This document shows, one piece after another, positions 18,999-28,058 of a stretch of DNA of 64,000 bases. Each line of letters begins with the position of its first letter. Positions within the stretch are counted from its first letter, which is position 1. The notes beneath the pieces were generated by a model that was not told the DNA's origin, searched no databases, and worked only from the letters and a program-made list of their open reading frames with translations. A program made the position numbers and the translations under genes. The DNA comes from Pedobacter cryoconitis (GTDB lineage Bacteria > Bacteroidota > Bacteroidia > Sphingobacteriales > Sphingobacteriaceae). The stretch covers positions 1 through 64,000 of the forward strand of contig NZ_JACHCC010000015.1 in assembly GCF_014207135.1 (NCBI RefSeq), given 5' to 3'.

Positions 18999-20960
18999 AT
19001 GAAAAATAACTTTTCTAAACATCACCTCTTTTCTATTCTATTATTGTGTCTTTTTGTCGCCTATAGCGGCCTTGTCAGCGCACAGACTACCAGTGAAGAA
19101 CGGTTGAAACAAATTGATGAACGCCTTCGTACAGTGTCTGTCACGGTACCTGGTTTAACTCAAAAAGTGCAACTGTCCATGTCCGGGGCTACTGCTCAGG
19201 AATTTCTGAGAGCACTCGCGCAGGCCAATAATTTAAATATCAATGTAGATCCGCAACTCAATTTTAAAGTCTATAATAACTTTAGAAACGAAACTGCAAT
19301 GAATATATTGTTATTCCTTTCGAAAGAATATGATCTGGACATCAATATCATTGGTTCTATTATGTCTGTGACCAAAGCAGTATCACCGCGTGTTGTGATA
19401 CCACCGAAAGAAATCCGTGTTACTTATAATCCTGCAAATGATAATCTTGGCTTTGAACTGAACGGTGATAGCCTGAGTCTGGTTGCTAAGAAAATCAGCC
19501 AGTTATCACAAAAAAATGTGGTAGTACCTGTCAATCTTCTAGGGAAAAAAGTCACTGCTTTTATCGCCGCGGCCCCATTTGAAACGGCACTGGAAAAAAT
19601 GGCTTATGCGAATGAACTTAAGCTGAATAAGACAAATGATAATGTATTTATTTTTCAGCCATTAGGCGATGGAGAAGAATTATATATCAGTGGTGATAAT
19701 GCGACCTCAGTGAAGAGAAATAATAAGCCTACTGCAACGGGAAGTGGGGTTGCACAGGGTGGAAACTTTAATCTTTCAGGAAAAAAGGATGCAGGCGGTC
19801 AGAAACTGGTTAGCGTTGATGCTTTAAATACACCGATACTGGACCTGATTAAATCGGCATCTACAGAAGCAGGTGTTAATTATTTTATCTATTCAGATAT
19901 CAAAGGGACTGTAACGACGCATTTAACCAATATCACCTATGATAGCTTTTTAACCGCTCTTTTACAGGGAACTGAGTATACTTTTAAAAAGGATAACGGA
20001 ATTTATCTGCTCGGTGAACGTAAACTGGAAGGACTGCGTACCACACGTATCTTACAGTTACAGCACCGTTCTATTGATACAGTTGTAGTTATGATTCCTA
20101 ATGAATGGAAACGCGGTGTGGAGATTAAAGAGTTCAGGGAGCAGAATACACTATTAATGTCAGGTTCGGCGCCGCAGATCAATGAGATCGAAAACTACAT
20201 TAAACAGATTGATAAAGTTGTACCGATGATCCTGATCGAGGTGACATTAGTCGATGTGCGTAAAAGTAAAACGATTAGTACAGGTATCTCTGCAGGTGTT
20301 TCGGATACTTTAAGAAGAACGGGAGGAAGTGTCTTTCCAGGGCTGAATTATACTTTTGGAGCTAAATCGATTAACAGTTTTCTCTCTAGTCTCGGAAGTA
20401 ATAACTCAGTAAATCTGGGCCGGGTAACCCCTAATTTTTACGTGACACTGAAGGCATTAGAAGCTAACAGTAATGTGGAAATCCGTTCTGTACCGAAACT
20501 GTCTACTTTAAATGGACATAAAGCTAATTTAAGTATTGGTAGTTCACGGTATTATAGCCAGAGTACACAAAATGTGATCCCTTCTTTGAATGCGCAGACT
20601 GTGGTTACACAACAATTTACAGAAGTGAATGCAAACCTGGAAATTGAGATCAAGCCTATAGTTTCTGGGGATGATCAGGTTACATTGAATATCGGGGTTA
20701 ACATTTCTGACTTTATTGGAAACCCGCCGTTAAATGCACCGCCGCCAAAATCTACCAGTAAGTTTACGTCAATTATACGGGCGAAAAATGAAGATATGAT
20801 CGTACTTGGTGGATTGGAGCGAACTGAAAACAGTGAATCAGGATCGGGTGTCCCCATCTTATCCAGAATACCTATACTGAAATGGTTATTCAGTAGCCGT
20901 GAAAAAACAAATGCCAAGGTAGTTACGCTGGTCTTTATCAAACCTACAATCATGTATTAA
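18999..20960 (+). CDS. Outer-membrane secretin, GspD/PilQ family
   Basis: A 653-residue protein with a signal peptide (SAQT) that should form the outer-membrane gate. The N-terminal part holds STN/N0-like segments (LSMSGATAQEFLRALAQANN). Repeated N-domains follow, including FETALEKMAYANEL and DSFLTALLQGTEYTF. The secretin core begins near VPMILIEVTLVDVRKSKT and continues through IRSVPKLSTLNGHKA, the beta-hairpin segment and the closing motif VPILSRIPILKWLFSSREK, ending in LVFIKPTIM. It begins immediately after the ATPase stop. The length is normal for the family. Confidence 0.92.
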   Translation: MKNNFSKHHLFSILLLCLFVAYSGLVSAQTTSEERLKQIDERLRTVSVTVPGLTQKVQLSMSGATAQEFLRALAQANNLNINVDPQLNFKVYNNFRNETAMNILLFLSKEYDLDINIIGSIMSVTKAVSPRVVIPPKEIRVTYNPANDNLGFELNGDSLSLVAKKISQLSQKNVVVPVNLLGKKVTAFIAAAPFETALEKMAYANELKLNKTNDNVFIFQPLGDGEELYISGDNATSVKRNNKPTATGSGVAQGGNFNLSGKKDAGGQKLVSVDALNTPILDLIKSASTEAGVNYFIYSDIKGTVTTHLTNITYDSFLTALLQGTEYTFKKDNGIYLLGERKLEGLRTTRILQLQHRSIDTVVVMIPNEWKRGVEIKEFREQNTLLMSGSAPQINEIENYIKQIDKVVPMILIEVTLVDVRKSKTISTGISAGVSDTLRRTGGSVFPGLNYTFGAKSINSFLSSLGSNNSVNLGRVTPNFYVTLKALEANSNVEIRSVPKLSTLNGHKANLSIGSSRYYSQSTQNVIPSLNAQTVVTQQFTEVNANLEIEIKPIVSGDDQVTLNIGVNISDFIGNPPLNAPPPKSTSKFTSIIRAKNEDMIVLGGLERTENSESGSGVPILSRIPILKWLFSSREKTNAKVVTLVFIKPTIMY

Positions 20961-20961
20961 G

Positions 20962-22155
20962 ATGTTGTCAGCTGAATTAACAACCTGCTTAGGTGTAGAA
21001 CTAAAATGGCTGACTGATACCACCTTCAGTTGCCGCTTTTGTTTATTGACTAAAAACAAGAATGAGATTACAATTACTTCTAAAAAGGTAATTGAGGGTT
21101 CTTTGTCAACGGTAATCGAATCCCTGCCAAGAAACTATCCGGTAGCCTTAACCTTATCAGGAAAGGGGACACTGCACAAGATTATCAGTGCAGAAGGAAA
21201 TACTGATAACGGACAGTTAATCAAACAGGCTTTCCCCGCAGTGGAAGAGAATGATTTTTATAGCCAGGTATTTACGGAAACTAATATAGCTTTCGTCAGT
21301 ATCATTCGTAAAAGTCAGGCAGACCCGCTTCTGGAAAAACTGGACCGTGCCGGAATAAAAGTATATAATCTGTCTATCGGAGCTGCGGTAACCTCACAGA
21401 TATGGCCGTTATTAAACATCTCCCAGCTGGAACTTCGGTTTGATGGCCACCTGTTTAGTTTATCGGCAGGTAAAACATTGGTAAACTATAGTTATCAGAC
21501 TGAAATTAAGAGTGAGCTTCAGCTTAAAATCGGAGATGAAATTATAGCGGAGCATATGATTGTGGCTTATGCTACCGCATTTCAGCTGTTACTTCATGAA
21601 AGACTGGTCCTGGTGACGGCAAATGCCGAAAGGATCCATACAGCATTTGAAAAATTTCTCGAACAGGCTAAGCTTAAAAAGCAGTTATTGGCAGTGGTCT
21701 TTAGTCTGTTTTTTCTGCTGTTGCTAAGTTTTATATTATTCTCTTATTACAGCAATGAGAACTCCCGCCTTTTGCGTGTGGTGGGTAGTCAGACTGCATC
21801 TGTCGATCGTTCTGAGCAGTTGAAGCAGCATATTTCTGAAAATGAATATCTCATGAAACAGATGGGATGGAACGGAGGATATAATTATGGTTATCTGTTA
21901 AATGAACTGGGCTCGAGTGCACCAAACAGACTTGTTTTACAAAGTACCTCAATGAATGATTATAAAACCGATGAGGAGAAAAAAAATATGGTGCCGAATA
22001 TCAGGATTATAGGAACAACGGATAACCTTGCGGCAGTGAATAACTGGATCTTTATTCTAAAGGAGAAATCATGGGTAAAAACAGTTAAGCTGGTACAATA
22101 TCAGCAGGAAGCGGAAAGTGAACTTTATCAGTTTAATCTATTATTAACTTATTAG
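20962..22155 (+). CDS. GspL-like (fused PilM/PilN-like) inner-membrane platform protein
   Basis: A 397-residue protein. The N-terminal ~235 residues are cytoplasmic and look like a degenerate PilM/GspL actin-like domain. One strong membrane segment follows (LLAVVFSLFFLLLLSFILFS, about 240-262), and then a periplasmic ferredoxin-like PilN/GspL-type domain (APNRLVLQSTSM, IRIIGTTDNLAAVNNWI). This one-chain arrangement is that of GspL, which couples the ATPase to the inner membrane. The gene begins one base after the secretin stop and is followed by the GspM/PilO-like gene. Sequence similarity is weak; the call rests on topology, fold pattern and order. Confidence 0.75.
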   Translation: MLSAELTTCLGVELKWLTDTTFSCRFCLLTKNKNEITITSKKVIEGSLSTVIESLPRNYPVALTLSGKGTLHKIISAEGNTDNGQLIKQAFPAVEENDFYSQVFTETNIAFVSIIRKSQADPLLEKLDRAGIKVYNLSIGAAVTSQIWPLLNISQLELRFDGHLFSLSAGKTLVNYSYQTEIKSELQLKIGDEIIAEHMIVAYATAFQLLLHERLVLVTANAERIHTAFEKFLEQAKLKKQLLAVVFSLFFLLLLSFILFSYYSNENSRLLRVVGSQTASVDRSEQLKQHISENEYLMKQMGWNGGYNYGYLLNELGSSAPNRLVLQSTSMNDYKTDEEKKNMVPNIRIIGTTDNLAAVNNWIFILKEKSWVKTVKLVQYQQEAESELYQFNLLLTY

Positions 22156-22158
22156 GGG

Positions 22159-22701
22159 ATGTTGGATAAATTGGATTTCAAAAAGAAACAAATGCTGCTA
22201 ATTGCGTTAGCTGTTTTACTGCTTTATATAGCTTATCAGTTTTCTTTTAAACATGCTTTTGAAGCAATGCAGCTTAATGGGCAGTTACAGAAGGATAACA
22301 GAGCCGAATCAGGACAAACAGCCTCTTACCCTCAGATTGAAAAAAAGGACGAATTCTGTGCGGCTATTGTTAAAAAATATAAGGTCAGAAAAGAAGACCG
22401 GGAAAATCATTTGTGGCAATGTCTCTCGGGAATGGCCATGGCGAATAAGGTAGAAATCAGTTTTGGCCAGGGACCGGCAATACAGGCTGATACAGCTGCA
22501 TTGTCAAAGGGAACAGTAACAGATCAGTTTACTTTCAGGGGAAAGTATGCAAATATTGTACATCTCCTGGATACGGTAAGTAAAAGTCCGGGGATAGGCA
22601 AGATTTATAAGTTTAAACTGGAGAGTCCTAAGAAAATGGATAAGAAAGCGAATGATGATAAACTGACTTTGGTATTGGGATTAAAGGGGTTGGAAGGATA
22701 A
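22159..22701 (+). CDS. GspM/PilO-like inner-membrane platform protein
   Basis: A 180-residue bitopic protein: a short basic N-terminus, a membrane helix at about 13-30 (LLIALAVLLLYIAYQF) and a periplasmic domain ending in a beta-alpha-beta pattern (TDQFTFRGKYANIVHLLDTV ... KIYKFKLES). Size, topology and position directly after the GspL-like gene match GspM or PilO, which pairs with GspL/PilN. No strong sequence motif exists in this family, so the call is mainly from context. Confidence 0.65.
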   Translation: MLDKLDFKKKQMLLIALAVLLLYIAYQFSFKHAFEAMQLNGQLQKDNRAESGQTASYPQIEKKDEFCAAIVKKYKVRKEDRENHLWQCLSGMAMANKVEISFGQGPAIQADTAALSKGTVTDQFTFRGKYANIVHLLDTVSKSPGIGKIYKFKLESPKKMDKKANDDKLTLVLGLKGLEG

Positions 22702-22719
22702 ATTAATAAATCTATTAGA

Positions 22720-23631
22720 ATGAATAAATTTTTTGTGGTTTTATGCCTGACTTTTCTCGGATTTTCATTGAAGAATGATTGCCATAGTCAGGTCTTCAAA
22801 TTAGGAAATACAGGATTTCAATACGGATGGTATAAACTGGGGAATCTGTATCTGCCGCAATCTGGCTCTGATGCAAAGTTTCGGATTGTTGCTGGTGTTG
22901 GTTATAATGCAGTCAAAGAACAATTGTCGGAGTGTTTTATACATTTCCGCACAAGTAATGGTGATTCTCAGAATGGCGGGTTTTATGGTGCAGGAATGTT
23001 TTCCAATACCGGCAGAGCTAAAGTAGTCAGCAATATCAGGGTTGTGCAGCTAAGCCCTTCTTCATGGGACTTTTACGCTTTATTACCCGCGTTTACGGGA
23101 GACGGAGCTTTCATGACTGTTGAAACAATCCTTGGGACTTGGACAAGCGGGATAGTAAATGGATTGGTCTTAACAGGGCCACCGTCAACCGGAATCTTTA
23201 ATGACCTGACTGAAGAGCTGGCTTTTCTGAGTCCTGTTTATTTTGATAGTAATGTAGGAATTGGTACTACTACCCCAAAAGAGAAACTTTCGGTAAATGG
23301 TAAGATCAGGGCAACTGAGATTAAAGTGGAAACGGCGAACTGGCCGGACTATGTTTTTGACGATAAATACGAAAACAGGTCTTTAACTGAACTTGCTGCC
23401 TATATCAAGGAGCATAAACATCTTCCGGAAATTCCCTCAGCGAAAGAGGTGGAAATGAATGGTATTGAGTTGGGTGAAATGAATAAACAATTACTGAAGA
23501 AAGTTGAGGAGCTGACTTTGCATGTGATTAGTCAGAATGAAAAAATTATGAAGCAGGAATTGGAACAGGCAGAATTGAAGCGATTGATTCTGGAACTGTC
23601 CAAAGAAATCAAAAAGGACGGGAAGCCGTAG
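22720..23631 (+). CDS. Exported fibre-like protein with shared C-terminal module, paralogue 3
   Basis: A 303-residue protein with an N-terminal signal sequence (cleavage near CHSQ). Its own N-terminal beta domain (YKLGNLYLPQSGSDAKFRI, FIHFRTSNGDSQNGGFYG) is unlike paralogues 1 and 2 but has the same general plan as paralogue 7. The constant region follows: VGIGTTTPKEKLSVNGKIRA, IKVETANWPDYVF, HLPEIPSAKEVEMNGIELGE, LLKKVEELTLHVI and a Lys/Glu-rich coiled coil. It lies 18 bases after the GspM-like gene. It may be a candidate secreted fibre or adhesin. Confidence 0.75.
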   Translation: MNKFFVVLCLTFLGFSLKNDCHSQVFKLGNTGFQYGWYKLGNLYLPQSGSDAKFRIVAGVGYNAVKEQLSECFIHFRTSNGDSQNGGFYGAGMFSNTGRAKVVSNIRVVQLSPSSWDFYALLPAFTGDGAFMTVETILGTWTSGIVNGLVLTGPPSTGIFNDLTEELAFLSPVYFDSNVGIGTTTPKEKLSVNGKIRATEIKVETANWPDYVFDDKYENRSLTELAAYIKEHKHLPEIPSAKEVEMNGIELGEMNKQLLKKVEELTLHVISQNEKIMKQELEQAELKRLILELSKEIKKDGKP

Positions 23632-23733
23632 TATATCGAGCTTCTGCGAATGATTATAAATGTTTTTTTTCTTTGTTATAAATGATAATCAGTTTTTAAC
23701 ATTGATCGGTTTAAAATAATAATATATTTAACT

Positions 23734-24666
23734 ATGAATAAATTACTGACGTTATTGGTGATTTCTTTTTTTGCGTTAACAGGGTGCAGAGAGTTTATAG
23801 AACCTTCTCTGGGAGGGAAAACGGTTGCGCTGTTAGCTCCAGGCGATAAACTGGAAAGTACTATTTATCAACAGACTTTCTGGTGGGAAACCCATGAAGA
23901 TGCATTGCGTTATCGTGTACAGATTGTGACACCAAAATTTGATAGTGTTGCAAAACTCATTGCAGACAGTGTTGTAGTAGGTAATAAGCTTCTTTATTCG
24001 CTTGATCCGGGTAAATATGAATGGCGTGTAAGACCTGAGAACGGGAGCAGTAAGGGAGAATATACGACCAGAAGTTTTACGATTTACCCCTCTTCTATCA
24101 AAGATCAGACGGTACTGGTTAATGCACCTGCTACAGGTCTGGTTACCGGAGCTGGAAATATCAGCTTTGAATGGCTTAAATTATTTGGGACACAGAATTA
24201 CCGTTTGCAAATAGATGATAATAATTTTGCAGATGAGACCAAACTGACTTTAAATGCAGTTACGGCTAATCTGACTTATCTTTTAAAGGCACCGGCAGAA
24301 GGGACTTATCAATGGCGTGTACGTGCAGAAGCAGGTGCTGATAATTCTAAATGGTCAACAGTGCGAACCTTCACTTATGATATTACACCGCCCGCCAAGG
24401 TTGTATTGACTGCACCAGGCAATAAACAGAGTGTGGCAAAACCGGTTAAAATGTTATGGAATTCGATTACAGATGCGGACAGATATGAGTTAAATGTATT
24501 CAAAGGAGATTCTACTATTGCGCCTGTTGTGCAAAGCCTGGCGACCAATACTTACACCTATAATGACGGGGATAGTACTGTGAAAATTTACTGGAAGGTA
24601 AGGGCAATTGATAAGGCTGGGAACAAAGGGGCATTCAGTGATCTTTTTAGTTTTATTATTCAATAA
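23734..24666 (+). CDS. Lipoprotein with three fibronectin III-like domains
   Basis: A 310-residue protein with a signal peptide and lipobox (ALTG-C, Cys18), so it should be lipid-anchored. Three repeats of about 95 residues have the fibronectin III-like pattern: FWWETHEDALRYRVQI...YEWRVRPE, FEWLKLFGTQNYRLQI...YQWRVRAE, and LWNSITDADRYELNV...YWKVRAID. It sits inside the secretion cluster between paralogue 3 and the GspC-like gene. It may be an outer-membrane partner of the secretin or a scaffold for the exported fibres. That role is inference from position. Confidence 0.7.
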   Translation: MNKLLTLLVISFFALTGCREFIEPSLGGKTVALLAPGDKLESTIYQQTFWWETHEDALRYRVQIVTPKFDSVAKLIADSVVVGNKLLYSLDPGKYEWRVRPENGSSKGEYTTRSFTIYPSSIKDQTVLVNAPATGLVTGAGNISFEWLKLFGTQNYRLQIDDNNFADETKLTLNAVTANLTYLLKAPAEGTYQWRVRAEAGADNSKWSTVRTFTYDITPPAKVVLTAPGNKQSVAKPVKMLWNSITDADRYELNVFKGDSTIAPVVQSLATNTYTYNDGDSTVKIYWKVRAIDKAGNKGAFSDLFSFIIQ

Positions 24667-24672
24667 ACGGTA

Positions 24673-25173
24673 ATGAAAGGAAAGAAGTTCACCTATCTTT
24701 TGATTGTCTGCGTTGCAGGGGTCTGGGGTATTATCTTTTATCGTATTTATGCCGGGCTTGACCAGGATGAGGAGATACCTGTCAGTGTAGTAAGTACAGG
24801 GAAACCGGAGTACTTTAAACTGGTTAACCATGAAACAGACCGGGTGATACTAAACTTAAATTATCGTGATCCTTTTGCTGAGCTTTCAGTGGGATTGAAA
24901 GATGTTGTTCCTAATCCTGTAGTCCCTAATCCAGTTAAATTGCCGGCAATGTCCCCTATGCCAAAACCAATGGTTAACTGGTCTGCTGTTCAGTATACCG
25001 GATATATCAATAATCCCACAACCAAAAGCCGGATTGCAATTATCCAGGTTAATGGTAAAGAAGGGATGCTCACAGAAGGGCAAAGTCTGAACGGTCTGAA
25101 ACTACTCAAACATGCCGGAGACTCTGTTAAAGTTCAGTATCAAAATAGTATAAAATATATTAGCTTAAAATAA
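24673..25173 (+). CDS. GspC/PilP-like periplasmic linker protein
   Basis: A 166-residue bitopic protein: a short basic N-terminus, one membrane segment (FTYLLIVCVAGVWGIIFYRIY, split here as residues 6-26), then a Pro-rich linker (VVPNPVVPNPVKLP) and a C-terminal beta domain with VQYTGYINNP, IAIIQVNGKEGMLTEGQ and a closing SVKVQYQNSIKYI. This is the architecture of GspC (homology region) or PilP, which connects the inner-membrane platform to the secretin N-domains. The gene is 6 bases after the fibronectin-like lipoprotein gene and 1 base before the MORN-type gene. Confidence 0.7.
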   Translation: MKGKKFTYLLIVCVAGVWGIIFYRIYAGLDQDEEIPVSVVSTGKPEYFKLVNHETDRVILNLNYRDPFAELSVGLKDVVPNPVVPNPVKLPAMSPMPKPMVNWSAVQYTGYINNPTTKSRIAIIQVNGKEGMLTEGQSLNGLKLLKHAGDSVKVQYQNSIKYISLK

Positions 25174-25174
25174 T

Positions 25175-25945
25175 ATGCGCATTTACCTGCTCACTCTAAT
25201 GTTTATTTCTCTGTTTGTTCTGCCAGCCGGTGCACAGAAGAAATTTTCAGCCTACCTGGAAAATTATCAGCATACCATTACTTATCCTGATCATAAAGTT
25301 ACACTGCATGTACAGCCTGATGACAAGACGTTGAGTTATACGGATCTGACGAAGTCTTATTATTGGTATAGTAATAACCAGATTAAAATTACACAGGGTG
25401 GTTTTAGTGGGAAATTACTGCATGGGCTTTATAGCAGTTATTACGAAAACAGGAATCTTCAGGAACAGGGCAATTTTAAAATGGGGCTGAAAAACGGAGA
25501 ATGGAAGAGCTGGGCTGCAGATGGGCTTTTAAAAAATGCGGTTCACTATCAGGATGGCATTTATGATGGAAGTTTCTATCAGTATAATGAACAAGGTAAA
25601 CTTATCGAACAGGGTAGTTATAAAACAGGTTTGAAAAGTGGAGAATGGAAGAGCTGGGCGGAGGATGGACATTTGAAAAATGCAACCAATTTTCAGAATG
25701 GGATACCTGAAGGTGATTTTTATAAATATAATGAGCAAGGTAAGCTGATTGAAAAAGGCTGGAACCATGAGGGTAAACTGAATAGAGAGTTGATCAGATA
25801 TCAGAGCGATAGTACACTCAAGACTAAATATAAAGATGGGGTTATAGTTCCGCCAAAGGTTAAAACTAAGACTAGCTGGAAGTGGATCGACTGGATCTTT
25901 AAGAATAAAACAAAAGAAGGAAATAATACAAAACCAGTTAAATAA
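25175..25945 (+). CDS. Exported MORN/YwqK-type repeat protein
   Basis: A 256-residue protein with a signal peptide (PAGAQ). It contains repeats of about 23 residues of the MORN-variant (YwqK) type: GLKNGEWKSWAADGLLKNAV, then GIYDGSFYQYNEQGKLIEQG, GLKSGEWKSWAEDGHLKNAT and GIPEGDFYKYNEQGKLIEKG. The C-terminus is Lys-rich. Such repeats form elongated beta sheets. YwqK proteins are sometimes annotated as antitoxins, but an exported form inside a secretion cluster makes that unlikely. Its role in the machine is unknown. Confidence 0.7.
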   Translation: MRIYLLTLMFISLFVLPAGAQKKFSAYLENYQHTITYPDHKVTLHVQPDDKTLSYTDLTKSYYWYSNNQIKITQGGFSGKLLHGLYSSYYENRNLQEQGNFKMGLKNGEWKSWAADGLLKNAVHYQDGIYDGSFYQYNEQGKLIEQGSYKTGLKSGEWKSWAEDGHLKNATNFQNGIPEGDFYKYNEQGKLIEKGWNHEGKLNRELIRYQSDSTLKTKYKDGVIVPPKVKTKTSWKWIDWIFKNKTKEGNNTKPVK

Positions 25946-25951
25946 TATTAT

Positions 25952-26947
25952 ATGATTAAGAAAATTATCACACTCAGTTTATGGATTTTACTCTTTTCCT
26001 TTCAGGGATTTGCTCAGAATCCAGATGGGAATTTCAATAATTTGACTTTCAGCCAGCTTATTAAAGGAAATGGAGCGAGTGATTACAGTGGCTGGGGATT
26101 AAATTATAATAATGCGTTGGATGTTCGTCCGAATCCAGCCTCTCCTGCCATGGTTATTAATCATCATTATGGATTAACTTTTTCTGCTCATTCACAATAT
26201 GGAGGTATCCGGTTTTACAATCAGGGATATCCCGGTGGGCCTTTCGATGTTGCCAGCGGAGCAGTAATGGTGATGAGTATCAACAATAATGCGGTAGGGG
26301 TAGGGACTGTTAGTCCAAGAGTGCCATTAGACGTTGGTGTTAATCTTACTGGAGGAAAACTGGGAACCGTTCTGGGGCGACTTCCAGAAGGAGATGGCAT
26401 TGGCGAAGGTACATTTTTGGGTGTAAGGGGATACAATACAACAACCGACTACGGATTCAAAAGTTTTGCATTGGAACATAGTTTTTATGGTGTAACCAAC
26501 AGTTCGATAAATTTTTTTAGAGGTGGATCCACAGTTGGGGGATATATTGTTTTTAATACGGGCCAGAATGTAGAAAGAATGAGGTTGGAGAATAATGGGG
26601 ATATAAGTATTGTCACGCCAAATGCTAAATTTCTGGTCAATGGTAATATACTGGCAACTTCAATTAAAGTACAAAATCAGGTATGGCCTGATTATGTTTT
26701 TGAGCCAGCTTATGAAAAACTAACCTTGCCGGAACTTGAGAAATTCATTCAGACGAACAAACATTTACCTGAAATACCATCAGCCAAAGTAGTTGCTAAG
26801 GACGGTGTAGATCTGGGTGATATGAATGCGAAGTTGTTGAAGAAAATAGAAGAGTTGACTTTATATATGATCGAACAGCAGAAGATGATTCAGTCTTTGA
26901 AAGACCGTGTTGAAGTAATTGAGAATCCCACAAATAAGAATAATTAA
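25952..26947 (+). CDS. Exported fibre-like protein with shared C-terminal module, paralogue 4
   Basis: A 331-residue protein with a signal peptide (GFAQ). A unique N-terminal part (about 25-110) is followed by a module of about 106 residues (VSPRVPLDVGVNLTGGKLG, FALEHSFYGVTNSSINFFRG) that is found twice more in paralogue 5. The constant region follows: IKVQNQVWPDYVF, HLPEIPSAKVVAKDGVDLGD, LLKKIEELTLYMIEQQ and a short coiled coil. It begins 6 bases after the MORN-type gene. The module with GTFLGVRGY and NVERMRLENNGD looks like a beta-rich fibre segment. Confidence 0.75.
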   Translation: MIKKIITLSLWILLFSFQGFAQNPDGNFNNLTFSQLIKGNGASDYSGWGLNYNNALDVRPNPASPAMVINHHYGLTFSAHSQYGGIRFYNQGYPGGPFDVASGAVMVMSINNNAVGVGTVSPRVPLDVGVNLTGGKLGTVLGRLPEGDGIGEGTFLGVRGYNTTTDYGFKSFALEHSFYGVTNSSINFFRGGSTVGGYIVFNTGQNVERMRLENNGDISIVTPNAKFLVNGNILATSIKVQNQVWPDYVFEPAYEKLTLPELEKFIQTNKHLPEIPSAKVVAKDGVDLGDMNAKLLKKIEELTLYMIEQQKMIQSLKDRVEVIENPTNKNN

Positions 26948-26948
26948 C

Positions 26949-28052
26949 ATGATTAAAAAGCTAATGTTACTCGGGATAGGTGGTTTATTTATCTGTTCAC
27001 AAAGTTATGGTCAGATATTGACCGGTTATAGTTCAATCGGTTTAGGAACAACCAACCCGAGAGCCCTGCTGGATGTCGGCAGTGATATCAGTAATGGAAA
27101 ATTAGGGTCTGTTTTTGGGAGATTAGTTGAAGGGGATGCTATTTCGGAGGGGACATTTCTGGGCGTAAGAGGGTTCAGTTCTTCACTCGTTCCCGGGACA
27201 TATGCTATTAAAAGTTTTGCATTGGAGCATAGTTTTTACGGCGTAACCAACAGTTCTATAAATTTTTTTAGAGGTGGCGCTAGTGAAGATGGGTTCTTAG
27301 CCTTTAATACAGGTAAAAATGTAGAAAGATTCAGAATTGACAACAAAGGTAATATAGGTTTAGGAACAACTAGCCCAAGGGCCATATTTGATATTGGTGC
27401 GGACATTAGCAATGGAAAATTAGGCCCTGTGTTTGGGAGAATGGTTGAAGGTGATGGCACTTTAGAGGGGACATTTCTGGGCGTAAGGGGGTATAGTACT
27501 TCACTTGTTCCTGGGACATACGCTGTTAAAAGTTTTGCATTGGAGCATAGTTTCTACGGGGTTACCAATAGCTCAATAAATTTCTTTAGAGGTGGAGGTA
27601 GTGAGGATGGGTTTATCGCTTTTAATACAGGCAAGAATGTAGAACGGATGAGGCTGGAGAATAATGGGAATGTAAGTATTGTCACACCAAATGCTAAATT
27701 CCTGGTCAATGGTAATATCCTGGCAACTTCGATCAAAGTCCAGAATCAGGTATGGCCAGATTATGTCTTTGAACCTTCCTATGAAAAACTAACCTTGCCG
27801 GAACTGGAGAAATTTATTCAGACGAATAAACACTTACCTGAAATACCATCAGCCAAAACGGTGGCTAAAGACGGCATAGACCTGAGTGATATGAACGCGA
27901 AATTGTTAAAGAAAATAGAAGAATTGACTTTATATACTATTGATCAGGATAAAAGATTAAACAGGAAAGACAAAGATTTTAGTGAATTAAAGGAAAAGAT
28001 GGACGGGCTTGAAGCTAAGCTGGAGAAACTGATATCAGCGCAAAAGAACTAA
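26949..28052 (+). CDS. Exported fibre-like protein with shared C-terminal module and internal duplication, paralogue 5
   Basis: A 367-residue protein that starts one base after the stop of paralogue 4; an upstream in-frame start at 26919 would remove the signal peptide from the N-terminus. The signal peptide ends near SYGQ. Two tandem copies of a 106-residue unit (DNA 27039-27356 and 27357-27674) each contain LGTT-P-RA, GTFLGVRG, SFALEHSFYGVTNSSINFFR and AFNTGKNVER. The constant C-terminus (IKVQNQVWPDYVF, HLPEIPSAKTVAKDGIDLSD) and a long coiled coil follow. It is the longest of the seven, apparently lengthened by a unit duplication. Confidence 0.78.
   Translation: MIKKLMLLGIGGLFICSQSYGQILTGYSSIGLGTTNPRALLDVGSDISNGKLGSVFGRLVEGDAISEGTFLGVRGFSSSLVPGTYAIKSFALEHSFYGVTNSSINFFRGGASEDGFLAFNTGKNVERFRIDNKGNIGLGTTSPRAIFDIGADISNGKLGPVFGRMVEGDGTLEGTFLGVRGYSTSLVPGTYAVKSFALEHSFYGVTNSSINFFRGGGSEDGFIAFNTGKNVERMRLENNGNVSIVTPNAKFLVNGNILATSIKVQNQVWPDYVFEPSYEKLTLPELEKFIQTNKHLPEIPSAKTVAKDGIDLSDMNAKLLKKIEELTLYTIDQDKRLNRKDKDFSELKEKMDGLEAKLEKLISAQKN
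27039..27674 (+). repeat. Tandem 318-bp in-frame duplication within paralogue 5
   Basis: Two direct copies of 318 bp (106 codons), 27039-27356 and 27357-27674, are highly similar at the DNA level. For example, an almost identical stretch spans the codons for SFALEHSFYGVTNSSINFFR in both. A third, related copy is in paralogue 4 at about 26290-26607. This points to unit duplication and possibly gene conversion between neighbours. Confidence 0.8.
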
Positions 28053-28058
28053 CCTTAT

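Noticed and set aside
25175..25945. MORN/YwqK protein as a toxin-antitoxin antitoxin
   Set aside because: It has a signal peptide and no toxin gene beside it.
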